Below, one piece after another: positions 7,725 through 15,106 of a stretch of DNA of 46,173 bases (its first letter is position 1; each line of letters begins with the position of its first letter). A model generated the notes under the pieces. That model was not told the DNA's origin. It was given only the letters and a program-made list of their open reading frames with translations, and did no database searches. The position numbers and the translations under genes are program-made. Location of the stretch: NCBI GenBank assembly GCA_015065805.1, contig SVPN01000014.1:1-46173 (forward strand), in the 5' to 3' direction. The stretch is from Oscillospiraceae bacterium (GTDB taxonomy: Bacteria; Bacillota; Clostridia; Oscillospirales; Acutalibacteraceae).

Positions 7725-8495
7725 ATGCACAGTTGGAACGCAACGACCTATTTACAATTCAAAATCGAGCGAACGCGACCTGCGGTGGATCTGGCAAGTC
7801 GCATTCCGCTTGATGATCCGAAAACAGTACTTGATATTGGTTGCGGTCCCGGCAACAGCACCGCTGTTTTGCGTGAACGTTTTCCGAACGCTACGATTAT
7901 TGGCATTGACAATGCACCTGATATGATTGCGAAAGCAAAAGAAGCATATCCCGATATGACCTTTTTCTGCATTGATGTAGACAAGTACATCGCCACAACT
8001 GATGAACGATTCGATGTCGTGTTTTCCAATGCGTGTTTGCAATGGTTGCCTGATCATAAGGCGGTGCTACCCAAATGGATGGGACTTGTGAAAGAGGGCG
8101 GCGTGCTTGCTGTGCAAATGCCGAACAATTACGCCGAGCCGATTCATCGGATCATCGAAGCACTGACAACGAGTGACGCTTGGCGCCCGCATTTTCACGT
8201 GATGCGTGAGAAAACGGTGTTGTCTGCTTCGGAGTATTACGACTGCTTAGTGGAAAACGCCGCCCACGTGGATCTATGGGAAACCGCGTATTATCACACG
8301 TTATCGTCGCATCAGGATTTGCTCGAATGGTACCGTGGCACAGGGCTTCGCCCATATCTGGAGCAGTTGAATGATACACAGCAAAAAGAATTTGAAGCAG
8401 ATTTCCTTTCTGCCGTCAAAGAAGCGTATCCGATACAGGCAGACGGCACGATCCTATTCCGTTTTCCGAGATTGTTTTTTGTGGCTGCAAAATAA
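7725..8495 (+). CDS. Trans-aconitate 2-methyltransferase-like SAM methyltransferase
   Basis: A 256-residue class I methyltransferase. The start is ATG 7725 (MHSWNATTYLQF, as in the Tam family) with AGGCGG eight bases ahead; a GTG at 7716 would lack a ribosome site. The SAM-binding motif I is VLDIGCGPGNST, followed by the acidic residue in GIDNAPDM and the motif FDVVFSNACLQWLPDH. Tam methylates trans-aconitate, a by-product that inhibits aconitase; the C-terminal PLF(R/V)FPRLFFVA-type end (here ILFRFPRLFFVAAK) also fits. Since several Tam-like proteins act on other small acids, the exact substrate is uncertain. First gene of a long same-strand cluster. Confidence 0.8.
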   Translation: MHSWNATTYLQFKIERTRPAVDLASRIPLDDPKTVLDIGCGPGNSTAVLRERFPNATIIGIDNAPDMIAKAKEAYPDMTFFCIDVDKYIATTDERFDVVFSNACLQWLPDHKAVLPKWMGLVKEGGVLAVQMPNNYAEPIHRIIEALTTSDAWRPHFHVMREKTVLSASEYYDCLVENAAHVDLWETAYYHTLSSHQDLLEWYRGTGLRPYLEQLNDTQQKEFEADFLSAVKEAYPIQADGTILFRFPRLFFVAAK

Positions 8496-8513
8496 AAGAA
8501 AGGAGCACAAAAT

Positions 8514-9014
8514 ATGAACATCACCATTCGTCAGACCGTTCCCGAAGAAGCGGAAATCTTAGCAACCATTCAGAAAGCAGCTTTCAAACCGCTGTGGGAA
8601 GCGTATCACGATGAAGGCAATCCGTATCTGCGTGGTGCAGAGGATATTTTGTGCCGCTTCAATGAAAAGAACCGCTATTTCACGATTCTCTGTGACGATG
8701 AAATTGTCGGCGGCATTCTCTACCGTGTCAGCGGCAAACGCAGTCCATGGGATATTCTCGCGGATGGAGAATACTATCTTGCCCGCGTGTATGTAAAACC
8801 CGAACTGCAAGGTCGAGGCATTGCTCGCACGGCGATTAGGCTGTGTGAAAAGGAATTTCCCGATGCTGTCGCATTCTACGTCGATTTTCCAGAAGACCTC
8901 GAGAAGAATAGACGGTGTTACGAGAGCGTCGGATATCACGACACAGGCAAGCGCATCTGCATGGAAGGTGCACCGTCGCTTGCAATGTTTGAGAAACGAA
9001 TAGAAAAGGATTGA
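8514..9014 (+). CDS. GNAT family N-acetyltransferase
   Basis: A 166-residue single-domain GNAT protein: N-terminal MNITIRQTVPEEAEILATIQ, the beta-4 strand YYLARVYVKPEL and the acetyl-CoA loop QGRGIARTAI (the Q/RxxGxG/A signature), then a C-terminal YESVGY motif. It transfers an acetyl group from acetyl-CoA to an amine; the acceptor cannot be predicted. The ribosome site is GAAAGGAG eight bases upstream, and the gene lies 18 bp after the methyltransferase, so the two are co-transcribed. The next gene starts six bases after its stop. Confidence 0.9.
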   Translation: MNITIRQTVPEEAEILATIQKAAFKPLWEAYHDEGNPYLRGAEDILCRFNEKNRYFTILCDDEIVGGILYRVSGKRSPWDILADGEYYLARVYVKPELQGRGIARTAIRLCEKEFPDAVAFYVDFPEDLEKNRRCYESVGYHDTGKRICMEGAPSLAMFEKRIEKD

Positions 9015-9019
9015 ACCCT

Positions 9020-9808
9020 ATGCGAATTTCAAACGATATAGCACGTGCGTTTTTCGAACAGCACATCGACCGCTATTATGTACAATACAGTGACCTGCTG
9101 TCGCGGGAGCAATACGACGACAGCGAACAGGTGTATTTCACCGAAGATGAAAACGCTTTTCGGCAAGGTCAATGGGTGGCTGTGACCGTTACGGAAGATG
9201 CAACGGTGATTGAGCCCGTGGGCGGTCTATCGGTTCTCGACGAAGCGGTTGATTTTGCAAATCAAAAAGCAAAGCCACTGTTTTTGCGTATGGATGAAAA
9301 CACGGCGGCTGAGCTTGCATCGAAGCGCCCGCTTTGCAAGGTTGAAAACGGTGAGTGGGAACACCACGGTGTGTTCGGCGCTTGCAAAGGCACTTCCGAA
9401 AAGCGTGAAACCGACATTACCGTGCGCCCGGCAACGGCTGAGGATGCCGCGTATATTCAAACGCTCCCAATTGCGGAATGGGGCAACCTGCCCGTTGTCA
9501 TTCGCTTTTCGAGAAATCTCGATCAGATCCTGCTGGCCGAAAAGAACGGCGATCTTGTCGGCTATCTGGTGTATGCCTCGTCCTACGGCAACTACAACGA
9601 TATTGTCAATGTACTGACACACCCCGACAAACGCGGGCAAGGCATCGGAAAAGCGCTCGTGGCGGCTCTGATTCGCTTATCCACAGAAAACGGCAAGGTT
9701 GCGTATTACGGCGAAGCGAAAACCGCCGCCTCTGCAGCCCTTGCCGCATCCATGGGATTTGAACAACTGATACCGCCCAAAGCGGTGTATACTTTTGAGC
9801 CGAGGTGA
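9020..9808 (+). CDS. GNAT acetyltransferase with an N-terminal extension
   Basis: A 262-residue protein. The start is ATG 9020 (MRISNDIARAFFEQH) with AAAAGGA in the end of the previous gene; a TTG at 9011 is less likely. Residues about 1-125 form an extension without recognised motifs (possibly a degenerate GNAT half, since two-lobed GNATs of this size are common). Residues about 130-262 are a clear GNAT domain: ITVRPATAEDAAYIQ, IVNVLTHPDKRGQGIGKALV with the acetyl-CoA loop RGQGIG, and AASMGFE. The acceptor is unknown. Its stop overlaps the beginning of the downstream kinase region (GGTGA), suggesting coupled translation. Confidence 0.85.
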   Translation: MRISNDIARAFFEQHIDRYYVQYSDLLSREQYDDSEQVYFTEDENAFRQGQWVAVTVTEDATVIEPVGGLSVLDEAVDFANQKAKPLFLRMDENTAAELASKRPLCKVENGEWEHHGVFGACKGTSEKRETDITVRPATAEDAAYIQTLPIAEWGNLPVVIRFSRNLDQILLAEKNGDLVGYLVYASSYGNYNDIVNVLTHPDKRGQGIGKALVAALIRLSTENGKVAYYGEAKTAASAALAASMGFEQLIPPKAVYTFEPR

Positions 9809-9813
9809 GTGTT

Positions 9814-10356
9814 GTGCAAACAATCTTAATTGCCGGTGGGAGTGCGAGCGGCAAAAGCACCCTCGCGGCACTTCTTGCCGAGCGGTTATCCGTCGAGCAT
9901 CGCGTGGCGGTGATTGCGATGGACTCGTTTTATAAACCTGAAGCCGAGCTGCCGCTTTTCACCGTGGCAAACAGCAAGACCTATCGGGATTACAATTGCC
10001 CCGAAGCATTTGATCTTGTGCGAATGCACGAGGCGATCGCCGCCGCCAAAGCAGACCACGACATCGTGATCGTCGAGGGGCTGCTCACGCTTGATAAAGC
10101 CGTGGTATGCTGTGAAGCGGATCTGCGCGTTTTTGTCGATTGTCCTGCCGACGTGCGGTTTGCCCGTCGCATCAAACGCAATCTCTCGTGGGGACTTTCC
10201 GCCGAGGACATCATCAATGTGTACGTCGATCTGGTGCGTTACCGCCACGAGGAATATGTTGAACCAACCAAGGCAAACGCCGATCTTGTGGTGGATACCA
10301 CGCACGGCACAGACGAAGCTGTGACGGTTGTTTTAAGGGGTTTACATAAGTACTGA
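9814..10356 (+). CDS. Uridine kinase-like P-loop kinase
   Basis: A 180-residue protein starting at GTG 9814 (MQTILIAGGSASGKST); GAGGTG six bases upstream supports this start over the in-frame GTG at 9805. The Walker A motif is GGSASGKST at the N terminus. A DxF motif (AMDSFYK), the phosphate-acceptor region TYRDYNCPEAFDL, a Walker B-like strand (IVIVEGLLTL) and a lid arginine stretch (RFARRIKRNL) follow the pattern of the uridine kinase/phosphoribulokinase family. Likely an ATP-dependent small-molecule kinase, possibly of a nucleoside. It is shorter than housekeeping Udk (about 205-210 residues), so I give no gene symbol. It sits within the same-strand island. Confidence 0.8.
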   Translation: MQTILIAGGSASGKSTLAALLAERLSVEHRVAVIAMDSFYKPEAELPLFTVANSKTYRDYNCPEAFDLVRMHEAIAAAKADHDIVIVEGLLTLDKAVVCCEADLRVFVDCPADVRFARRIKRNLSWGLSAEDIINVYVDLVRYRHEEYVEPTKANADLVVDTTHGTDEAVTVVLRGLHKY

Positions 10357-10377
10357 TGCATCAACGGAGTGATTTCA

Positions 10378-10929
10378 ATGAAATTTGTATTTTTGATCGG
10401 CAATGCAGCGGTCGGGAAAATGACCGTCGGGCAGGAACTGATGAAGATCACCGATCTGCGTCTGTTTCACAACCACATGACCATCGAGCCGATCTTGGAA
10501 ATCTTCGGTTACTTCCACAACGATGCCAAAAAGCGCTTGCGTGAGGTGATCTTTGAAGAATTTGCCAAGAGCGATAACTACGGCATGATCTTCACCTATG
10601 TGTGGGCGTTCGATCAACCGTCGTGTTGGGAGTTCGTCGAACATGTCAAAAGTATCTTTGAGCCTTACGGCACGGAGTTTTATTATGTCGAACTGATCGC
10701 TCCGCGTGAGGTGCGCCTTGAACGCAACAAAACGGAGCATCGTCTGATGTATAAGCCGTCAAAGCGTGACACCGTGCGTTCCGATGAACGTCTTATTCAC
10801 GATGATACGCACTATCGCTTGGAAAGCTATGAGGGCGAGATCCCGTTTGACAATTATCTGCGCATATACAACGCCGATCTTGCTCCCGATGTGGTGGCAC
10901 AGATGATTAAAGAGAAATTTGATCTGTAA
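10378..10929 (+). CDS. AAA/shikimate-kinase-like P-loop protein
   Basis: A 183-residue protein with Walker A GNAAVGKMT at the N terminus (MKFVFLIGNAAVGKMTVGQEL). The start is ATG 10378, five bases after GGAGTGA; an in-frame GTG at 10369 overlaps that ribosome site. The fold resembles small P-loop kinases such as shikimate kinase and AAA_33 proteins: a HNHMTIEP segment, an acidic region PREVRLERNKTEHR in the lid, and a C-terminal helix. It probably phosphorylates a small molecule. Homologous proteins are commonly annotated only as AAA family ATPase. The gene belongs to the island, 21 bp after the previous gene. Confidence 0.75.
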   Translation: MKFVFLIGNAAVGKMTVGQELMKITDLRLFHNHMTIEPILEIFGYFHNDAKKRLREVIFEEFAKSDNYGMIFTYVWAFDQPSCWEFVEHVKSIFEPYGTEFYYVELIAPREVRLERNKTEHRLMYKPSKRDTVRSDERLIHDDTHYRLESYEGEIPFDNYLRIYNADLAPDVVAQMIKEKFDL

Positions 10930-10947
10930 AAAACAAAGGAGCGCTTT

Positions 10948-11424
10948 ATGGATATTACCTTTCGCTACGACGATGGCGTATTCAATTACCGCGCCTGTGC
11001 GGTGATTGTACATAATGATCACATATTGGCGATGCGCGATGGACGGTCACCGTATTATTATCTGCCCGGCGGTCGTGTGCAATTGCACGAAACCGCCGAA
11101 GCGGCCGTCCTGCGTGAATTAAAAGAAGAACTCGACATTGATGCCGCTATCACTCGTGCATTATGGTTCAACCAAGGATTTTTCAAAGAAGAAGTATCGG
11201 GCGATGCGTATCACGAAATCTGCCTGTATTACCTTGTGGATGTGTCCGCGACTGACCTGTTATCACGCGGCGAAAGCTTTGTTTGTCACGACGGCGGCAA
11301 AGAACTACAATTTGAATGGTTACCGTTTGATGCCTTGAAATCCACCTATTTCTATCCGTTGTTTTTGAAAGATAAAATCTTTCACTTACCCGATACATTG
11401 ACAATTCTGGAAGAACACGAGTAA
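10948..11424 (+). CDS. Nudix hydrolase
   Basis: A 158-residue protein with a full Nudix box at about residues 49-71: it starts GGRVQLHE and ends RELKEELDI, matching GX5EX7REUXEEXGU apart from Leu at the usual last Gly. The signature helix binds divalent metal and hydrolyses a nucleoside diphosphate linked to another group; the substrate is unknown. The ribosome site AAAGGAG is six to eight bases before the ATG. It lies 18 bp after the P-loop gene and 19 bp before the epimerase gene. Nudix enzymes often appear beside GNATs and kinases in such modification clusters. Confidence 0.9.
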   Translation: MDITFRYDDGVFNYRACAVIVHNDHILAMRDGRSPYYYLPGGRVQLHETAEAAVLRELKEELDIDAAITRALWFNQGFFKEEVSGDAYHEICLYYLVDVSATDLLSRGESFVCHDGGKELQFEWLPFDALKSTYFYPLFLKDKIFHLPDTLTILEEHE

Positions 11425-11443
11425 TGAATACGGAGGGATAACG

Positions 11444-12346
11444 ATGAAAACGGTGCTTGTGACAGGCGGAACAGTGTTTGTCAGTCGCTATGTAGCAGAG
11501 TATTACGTGCGGCAAGGGGATGAAGTCTATGTCCTCAACCGTGGCACTCGTCCGCAAAGTGATGGTGTGATTCATATTAACGCCGATCGTCATGCGCTGG
11601 GTGATATGCTTAAAGGGCAGCATTTTGATGTGGTGATCGATGTTGCTGCCTATAACGCTGACGATATTCACCACTTGCTCGATGCGCTCGGCGGCTTTGA
11701 CGATTACATCTTCATCAGTTCCAGCTCCGTCTATCCCGAAACCTTGTCGCAACCGTTCACCGAAGAACAGCCCATCGGTGAAAACCGCATTTGGGGAGTT
11801 TACGGACTTCGCAAGGTTGAAGCGGAAAAAGCACTACAATCCCGTGTGCCGCATGCGTATATTCTTCGCCCACCGTATTTGTACGGACCGATGAACAATG
11901 TTTACCGCGAAGCATTTGTGTTCGACTGCGCGATGCAAGACCGCCCGTTTTATCTGCCGCGTGACGGTGAGATGCCGCTTCAGTTTTTCTACATTGACGA
12001 TCTGTGCCGTTTTATGGATGTGCTTCTTACAACGCATCCCGAAGAAACAGTTTATAATGTCGGCAACCCCGATACGGTGTCGGTCAAAGAATGGGTAACG
12101 CTGTGTTATCAGGCGGCAGGTAAAACCGCTTCGTTTGTAAATGTGTATAACGACGGCAACGTGCGGGACTATTTCTGCTTTTATGATTATGCTTACACGC
12201 TCGATGTACAGCGACAAATCGCGCTGATGCCGCATACCACACCGCTTCTTGAGGGACTTCGCAAAGCATACGAGCGGTATACCACCCACCCCGAAGAGGT
12301 AAACAAAAAGCCGCTTATGGCATTTATTGATGAACATTTAATGTAA
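11444..12346 (+). CDS. NAD-dependent epimerase/dehydratase (extended SDR)
   Basis: A 300-residue protein with a Rossmann fold: the nucleotide-binding motif VTGGTVFVSRYVAEYY at the N terminus (Ser where most family members have the third Gly, GTxFVGR), the adenine-specificity region VLNRGTRP, the strand FDVVIDVAAYN and a catalytic YxxxK (YGLRKVEAEKAL) with a preceding Ser cluster (FISSSSVY). It is an oxidoreductase or epimerase acting on a sugar-nucleotide or similar compound. CSP41-like and isoflavone-reductase-like members of this group have unknown substrates, so I give no function beyond the family. Ribosome site GGAGGG upstream. Part of the island. Confidence 0.85.
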   Translation: MKTVLVTGGTVFVSRYVAEYYVRQGDEVYVLNRGTRPQSDGVIHINADRHALGDMLKGQHFDVVIDVAAYNADDIHHLLDALGGFDDYIFISSSSVYPETLSQPFTEEQPIGENRIWGVYGLRKVEAEKALQSRVPHAYILRPPYLYGPMNNVYREAFVFDCAMQDRPFYLPRDGEMPLQFFYIDDLCRFMDVLLTTHPEETVYNVGNPDTVSVKEWVTLCYQAAGKTASFVNVYNDGNVRDYFCFYDYAYTLDVQRQIALMPHTTPLLEGLRKAYERYTTHPEEVNKKPLMAFIDEHLM

Positions 12347-12360
12347 AGGAGTGCCTGCGT

Positions 12361-12795
12361 ATGATTTGCAAAGCAACTATAAACGATGCACTGATCGTTG
12401 CACAGCTTGCCGCTAAATTATGGCCGCATCATACAGCAGAAGAAATGCTGGCTGATTTTGAGGAAACGATTCAAAATGAAACCTGCGCCGTGTTTCTCTG
12501 CTATAACAACAATGTCCCCATCGGCTTTGCACAGTGTGGACTTCGTCACGACTATGTCGAAGGGACAAGCACCAGCCCTGTCGGATATTTAGAAGGCATT
12601 TATGTAGATCCACCCTATCGCAAACACGGCTATGCAAAACGCTTACTTACCGCTTGTGAAGCATGGGCAAAGGAACAAGGTTGCACGGAATTTGCCAGTG
12701 ACTGTGAACTGCACAATACTGACAGCTTGCAATTCCATTTGAACGTTGGCTTTGAAGAAGCCAACCGAATAATTTGTTTTAGAAAGACATTGTGA
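12361..12795 (+). CDS. AAC(6')-I-like aminoglycoside 6'-N-acetyltransferase
   Basis: A 144-residue GNAT protein. The central and C-terminal parts follow the AAC(6')-I subfamily of A. baumannii/enterococcal type closely: a DYVEGTSTSPVGYLEGIYV block, the acetyl-CoA loop RKHGYAKRLL, then AWAKEQGCTEFASDCELHN and a C-terminal LNVGFEEANRIICFRK. Those enzymes acetylate the 6'-amine of kanamycin-, tobramycin- or amikacin-type aminoglycosides. The match is made from memory of family motifs, and acetylation of another amine is possible. Ribosome site AAAGGAG nine or ten bases before the ATG. It sits in the middle of the modification island, an accessory context that would fit an acquired resistance or detoxification gene. 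Confidence 0.75.
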   Translation: MICKATINDALIVAQLAAKLWPHHTAEEMLADFEETIQNETCAVFLCYNNNVPIGFAQCGLRHDYVEGTSTSPVGYLEGIYVDPPYRKHGYAKRLLTACEAWAKEQGCTEFASDCELHNTDSLQFHLNVGFEEANRIICFRKTL

Positions 12796-12830
12796 TACAT
12801 TCAAAGGTTGAACATATAAAGGAGTTCGCT

Positions 12831-13298
12831 ATGACATACACCTATATCGACTATATGCCTGACTTTGAGACCATTATTGATTCGTGGCTCGATGAAGACG
12901 CGGCATATTATACCGGCTTTGAAGATGGCTTTGCAGTATACTACAATTATTGGGCAAAGGATCCAAACACGGTTTTGGGCGAAAATTTTTGGATGAAAAT
13001 CATTTTGGAAAATAGTGTTCCGATCGGTGTTGTCGTGCTCAGCCTTGCCGACGATACGGTCGATTTCTTGGAATTATTGATTGATCCAACAAAGCGCGGA
13101 CAAGGGATCGGAACTGCGGTGATTGGCGATGTGCTCAAAAACAGTAAAGACATTCTCGGACGTGTCATTGATCGTGCCGAGGCGTGTATTTACCCGAGCA
13201 ATGTGCCCTCACAAAAAGCGTTTGAAAAAGCGGGATTTCAATTTGACCACACCCATCCAGACGGGGATATATGGTACTATACATACAAAGCGAAGTGA
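12831..13298 (+). CDS. GNAT family N-acetyltransferase
   Basis: A 155-residue protein starting at ATG 12831 (MTYTYIDYMPDFETI) with AAAGGAG in front; the open frame reaches further upstream but without a ribosome site. The GNAT core is visible as VDFLELLIDPTKRGQGIGTAVI, with the acetyl-CoA loop RGQGIG, and the C-terminal VPSQKAFEKAGF motif. It resembles RimI/ribosomal-alanine or amino-group acetyltransferases in general shape only; the acceptor is unknown. Part of the same-strand island, followed within five bases by the peptidase-GNAT fusion. Confidence 0.85.
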   Translation: MTYTYIDYMPDFETIIDSWLDEDAAYYTGFEDGFAVYYNYWAKDPNTVLGENFWMKIILENSVPIGVVVLSLADDTVDFLELLIDPTKRGQGIGTAVIGDVLKNSKDILGRVIDRAEACIYPSNVPSQKAFEKAGFQFDHTHPDGDIWYYTYKAK

Positions 13299-13302
13299 TA
13301 TT

Positions 13303-14439
13303 ATGCTCATTCTATCATCGTGCGATTTTCGCAACGACAATGCAAAACGCATTATTATTGACAATTTACCGAAAACCATTGGAAGTTGTCGTGTGCTGTT
13401 TATTCCCAACGAAAAGGCAACACACGAGAGCATTGTCAGCGGCAAGTATCATCGACGGTTGGCAGAGTTTGGATTTCTCGAAGATCACGTGACGGTGTTT
13501 GATCACACATGTCCCGATGTGTTTCGCAATCTCGGTATTGATCTGATTTACATTAGCGGCGGCAACACCTTTGCCACGCTGCAAAAGCTGAGAGATACCG
13601 GCTTTGATAAAGATATCATCCGCTATGTTCATAATGGCGTAACCTATATCGGCGGTAGTGCAGGCGCACATATTGTGTCCAAAGACGTTGCACATGTTGC
13701 CGCATTTGATGATGTGCCGGATGGTGTGACGGATTTCAGCGGACTTGGTTTGTTTGACGGTGTATTGATCTGCCACTACACATCCGAGCGTGAAGCCTAT
13801 TTTAAACAATTGCAGGTAGACAGCACTTGTCCCGTATATGCGTTGACCGATGATGAAACGGTAATTGTTCAGATGAGTTCGAAAGCGACACTTGCAACGC
13901 CAACATTAGCACATAAGAAACAAGCACTGGATATGATTGCTGAATTTGAAGAATACGGTTCACCTATCAACGGCGATGGCTTTTTATCGGACTTTCTGCG
14001 CGACTCGTCCTATGAAGCGTGGATAGAGCAGCTTGAAGCCGCATCAGATCCTGCAACTTGTCCCAACGGTCAAGCACCGGCTTTGACCTATTTCGGCATA
14101 CGCGAAAGCGACGGCCGTATTGTTGGTATGATCGATCTGCGTTTGGAACTGAACAACCACCTCCGCACTCACGGCGGGCATATCGGCTATGCCGTTCGCC
14201 CGACCGAACACGGAAAGCATTATGCCACCGATATGCTCAAAGCGGCATTGTCGATCTACAAGGAACACGGCATAGCTGAACTGTTAGTGATTTGCAGTAA
14301 AGATAACATCGCCTCTGCCAAAGTGATCACCAACTGCGGCGGCATTTTGAAAGATGAGATTTACAGTGACATCTATCACGAGGTGTTACAACGATATACT
14401 ATTCATATTGAGGAGTTTCTGCAAACAAAGGAAGGATAA
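13303..14439 (+). CDS. Fusion of a peptidase E-like (S51) domain and a GNAT acetyltransferase
   Basis: A 378-residue protein with two domains in one frame. Residues about 1-190 are an S51 peptidase E-like domain: LILSSCDFRNDNAKR, IDLIYISGGNTFATL and the nucleophile elbow GGSAGAH with Ser119; a conserved HYTSERE and LTDDETVIVQ follow. Residues about 197-378 are a GNAT domain of the long GCN5 type: GDGFLSDFLRDSSYEAWIEQL, GIRESDGRIVGMIDLRLEL, GYAVRPTEHGKHYATDML and CSKDNIASAKVITNCGG. Peptidase E cleaves N-terminal Asp dipeptides. The start is ATG 13303, with only a weak ribosome site (GAAGTGAT) in the end of the previous gene. The upstream open frame to 13123 overlaps the previous gene and is rejected. 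Function of the fusion is unknown; see findings. Confidence 0.8.
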   Translation: MLILSSCDFRNDNAKRIIIDNLPKTIGSCRVLFIPNEKATHESIVSGKYHRRLAEFGFLEDHVTVFDHTCPDVFRNLGIDLIYISGGNTFATLQKLRDTGFDKDIIRYVHNGVTYIGGSAGAHIVSKDVAHVAAFDDVPDGVTDFSGLGLFDGVLICHYTSEREAYFKQLQVDSTCPVYALTDDETVIVQMSSKATLATPTLAHKKQALDMIAEFEEYGSPINGDGFLSDFLRDSSYEAWIEQLEAASDPATCPNGQAPALTYFGIRESDGRIVGMIDLRLELNNHLRTHGGHIGYAVRPTEHGKHYATDMLKAALSIYKEHGIAELLVICSKDNIASAKVITNCGGILKDEIYSDIYHEVLQRYTIHIEEFLQTKEG

Positions 14440-14446
14440 GTGCTGT

Positions 14447-14890
14447 ATGGTACATCTGCACGAGATTACAAAAGAAAACCTCAATGCTGTTCTGGAACTG
14501 AAAACCAAAAAAGAGCAAGAAACGTATGTATCCACGGTGGCGCATTCGCTTGCACAGGCGTGGGTGTATCGTGACACGGCGTATCCCTTTGCGGTTTATG
14601 ATGACGATGTGCTTATCGGCTTTGTGATGATGGGCTTTTATGAATCAAAACAACAATATACGCTATGGAAATTGCTGATTGACGAGCGGTATCAACATCG
14701 TGGTTACGGCAGACAAACCGTAGAGCTTGCAAAGCAGTATCTGATCGACACCTTTAATATTATGGAAATCTATTTAGGTGTTTACGAAGATAATGAAACG
14801 GCCATCCGTTTATATCAATCCGCAGGGTTTACCGCAACAGGCGAAACAGACGGAAAGCAGATCGAAATGAAATGGAACTTTCCCAAATAA
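14447..14890 (+). CDS. Diamine/spermidine-type GNAT acetyltransferase
   Basis: A 147-residue protein starting at ATG 14447 with AAGGA upstream. It has the small SpeG/BltD-like layout: an N-terminal MVHLHEITKENLNAVLELK, a central YTLWKLLIDERYQHRGYGRQTV with the acetyl-CoA loop HRGYGR, and LGVYEDNETAIRLYQSAGFTATGE. The family acetylates spermidine or other polyamines and drugs. The HRGYGR loop and the segment YPFAVYDDDVLIGFVMMGFY match that subfamily best among the GNATs in this window, yet the assignment is by motif memory only. Last gene of the island, followed directly by a terminator. Confidence 0.8.
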   Translation: MVHLHEITKENLNAVLELKTKKEQETYVSTVAHSLAQAWVYRDTAYPFAVYDDDVLIGFVMMGFYESKQQYTLWKLLIDERYQHRGYGRQTVELAKQYLIDTFNIMEIYLGVYEDNETAIRLYQSAGFTATGETDGKQIEMKWNFPK

Positions 14891-14893
14891 CAG

Positions 14894-14938
14894 AAAACCT
14901 CCGATCACGAGAGTCCATTCTCACGGTCGGAGGTTTTA
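14894..14938 (+). terminator. Terminator of the modification island
   Basis: AAAACCTCCGA (14894-14904) and TCGGAGGTTTT (14927-14937) then TATC, four bases after the last stop of the island. Confidence 0.85.
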
Positions 14939-14951
14939 TCTGACAGCCAAC

Positions 14952-14969
14952 GGTGTATACGAACTCCGA
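14952..14969 (+). repeat. 18-bp direct repeat, left copy
   Basis: GGTGTATACGAACTCCGA, identical to 15491-15508 and in the same orientation. The two copies bracket the CRISPR-Cas relic. No other copy was seen in the window. Confidence 0.7.
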
Positions 14970-15015
14970 TCAACGAGCAGGCGTTTGCGGACGCATCTGT
15001 TTCAACCGCCCTATG

Positions 15016-15065
15016 TATAAAAAACAAGCATCTCTTCACAAAGAACGAGATGCTTGCTTTTTTTA
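15016..15065 (-). terminator. Terminator behind the last CRISPR repeat
   Basis: CAAGCATCTC (15025-15034) and GAGATGCTTG (15047-15056) with T runs on both sides. On the minus strand it starts 15 bp past the CRISPR repeat, as expected for the end of a CRISPR array. Confidence 0.85.
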
Positions 15066-15070
15066 TATTC

Positions 15071-15106
15071 GTTTTAGTCCTCTATGGAATACCACTACTC
15101 TCAAAC
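15071..15106 (-). CRISPR. Single type II CRISPR repeat (terminal repeat of a lost array)
   Basis: Exactly 36 bp; on the minus strand it begins GTTTGAGAGTAGTGG and ends ACTAAAAC, typical of type II repeats (GTTT...AAAC). Its sequence pairs extensively with the anti-repeat at about 15270-15302: GUUUGA with UCAAAU, a bulge, GUAGUG with CACUAC and an 11-bp AUAGAGGACUA stretch. No second repeat or spacer is present; the terminator follows on one side and the cas9 5' end on the other. So the array is reduced to one repeat. Confidence 0.85.

Noticed and set aside
13123-13302. N-terminal extension of the peptidase E-GNAT frame
   Set aside because: It overlaps the preceding GNAT gene out of frame; the peptidase E fold begins at MLILSSCDF.
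7716-14890. Integron cassette array
   Set aside because: No attC-like imperfect palindromes between the genes and no integrase; the gaps of 5-35 bp hold only ribosome sites.
15071-15106. A CRISPR array with spacers
   Set aside because: Only one repeat and one diverged anti-repeat (15270-15302) exist; the stretch between them is the cas9 remnant and promoter, not a spacer.
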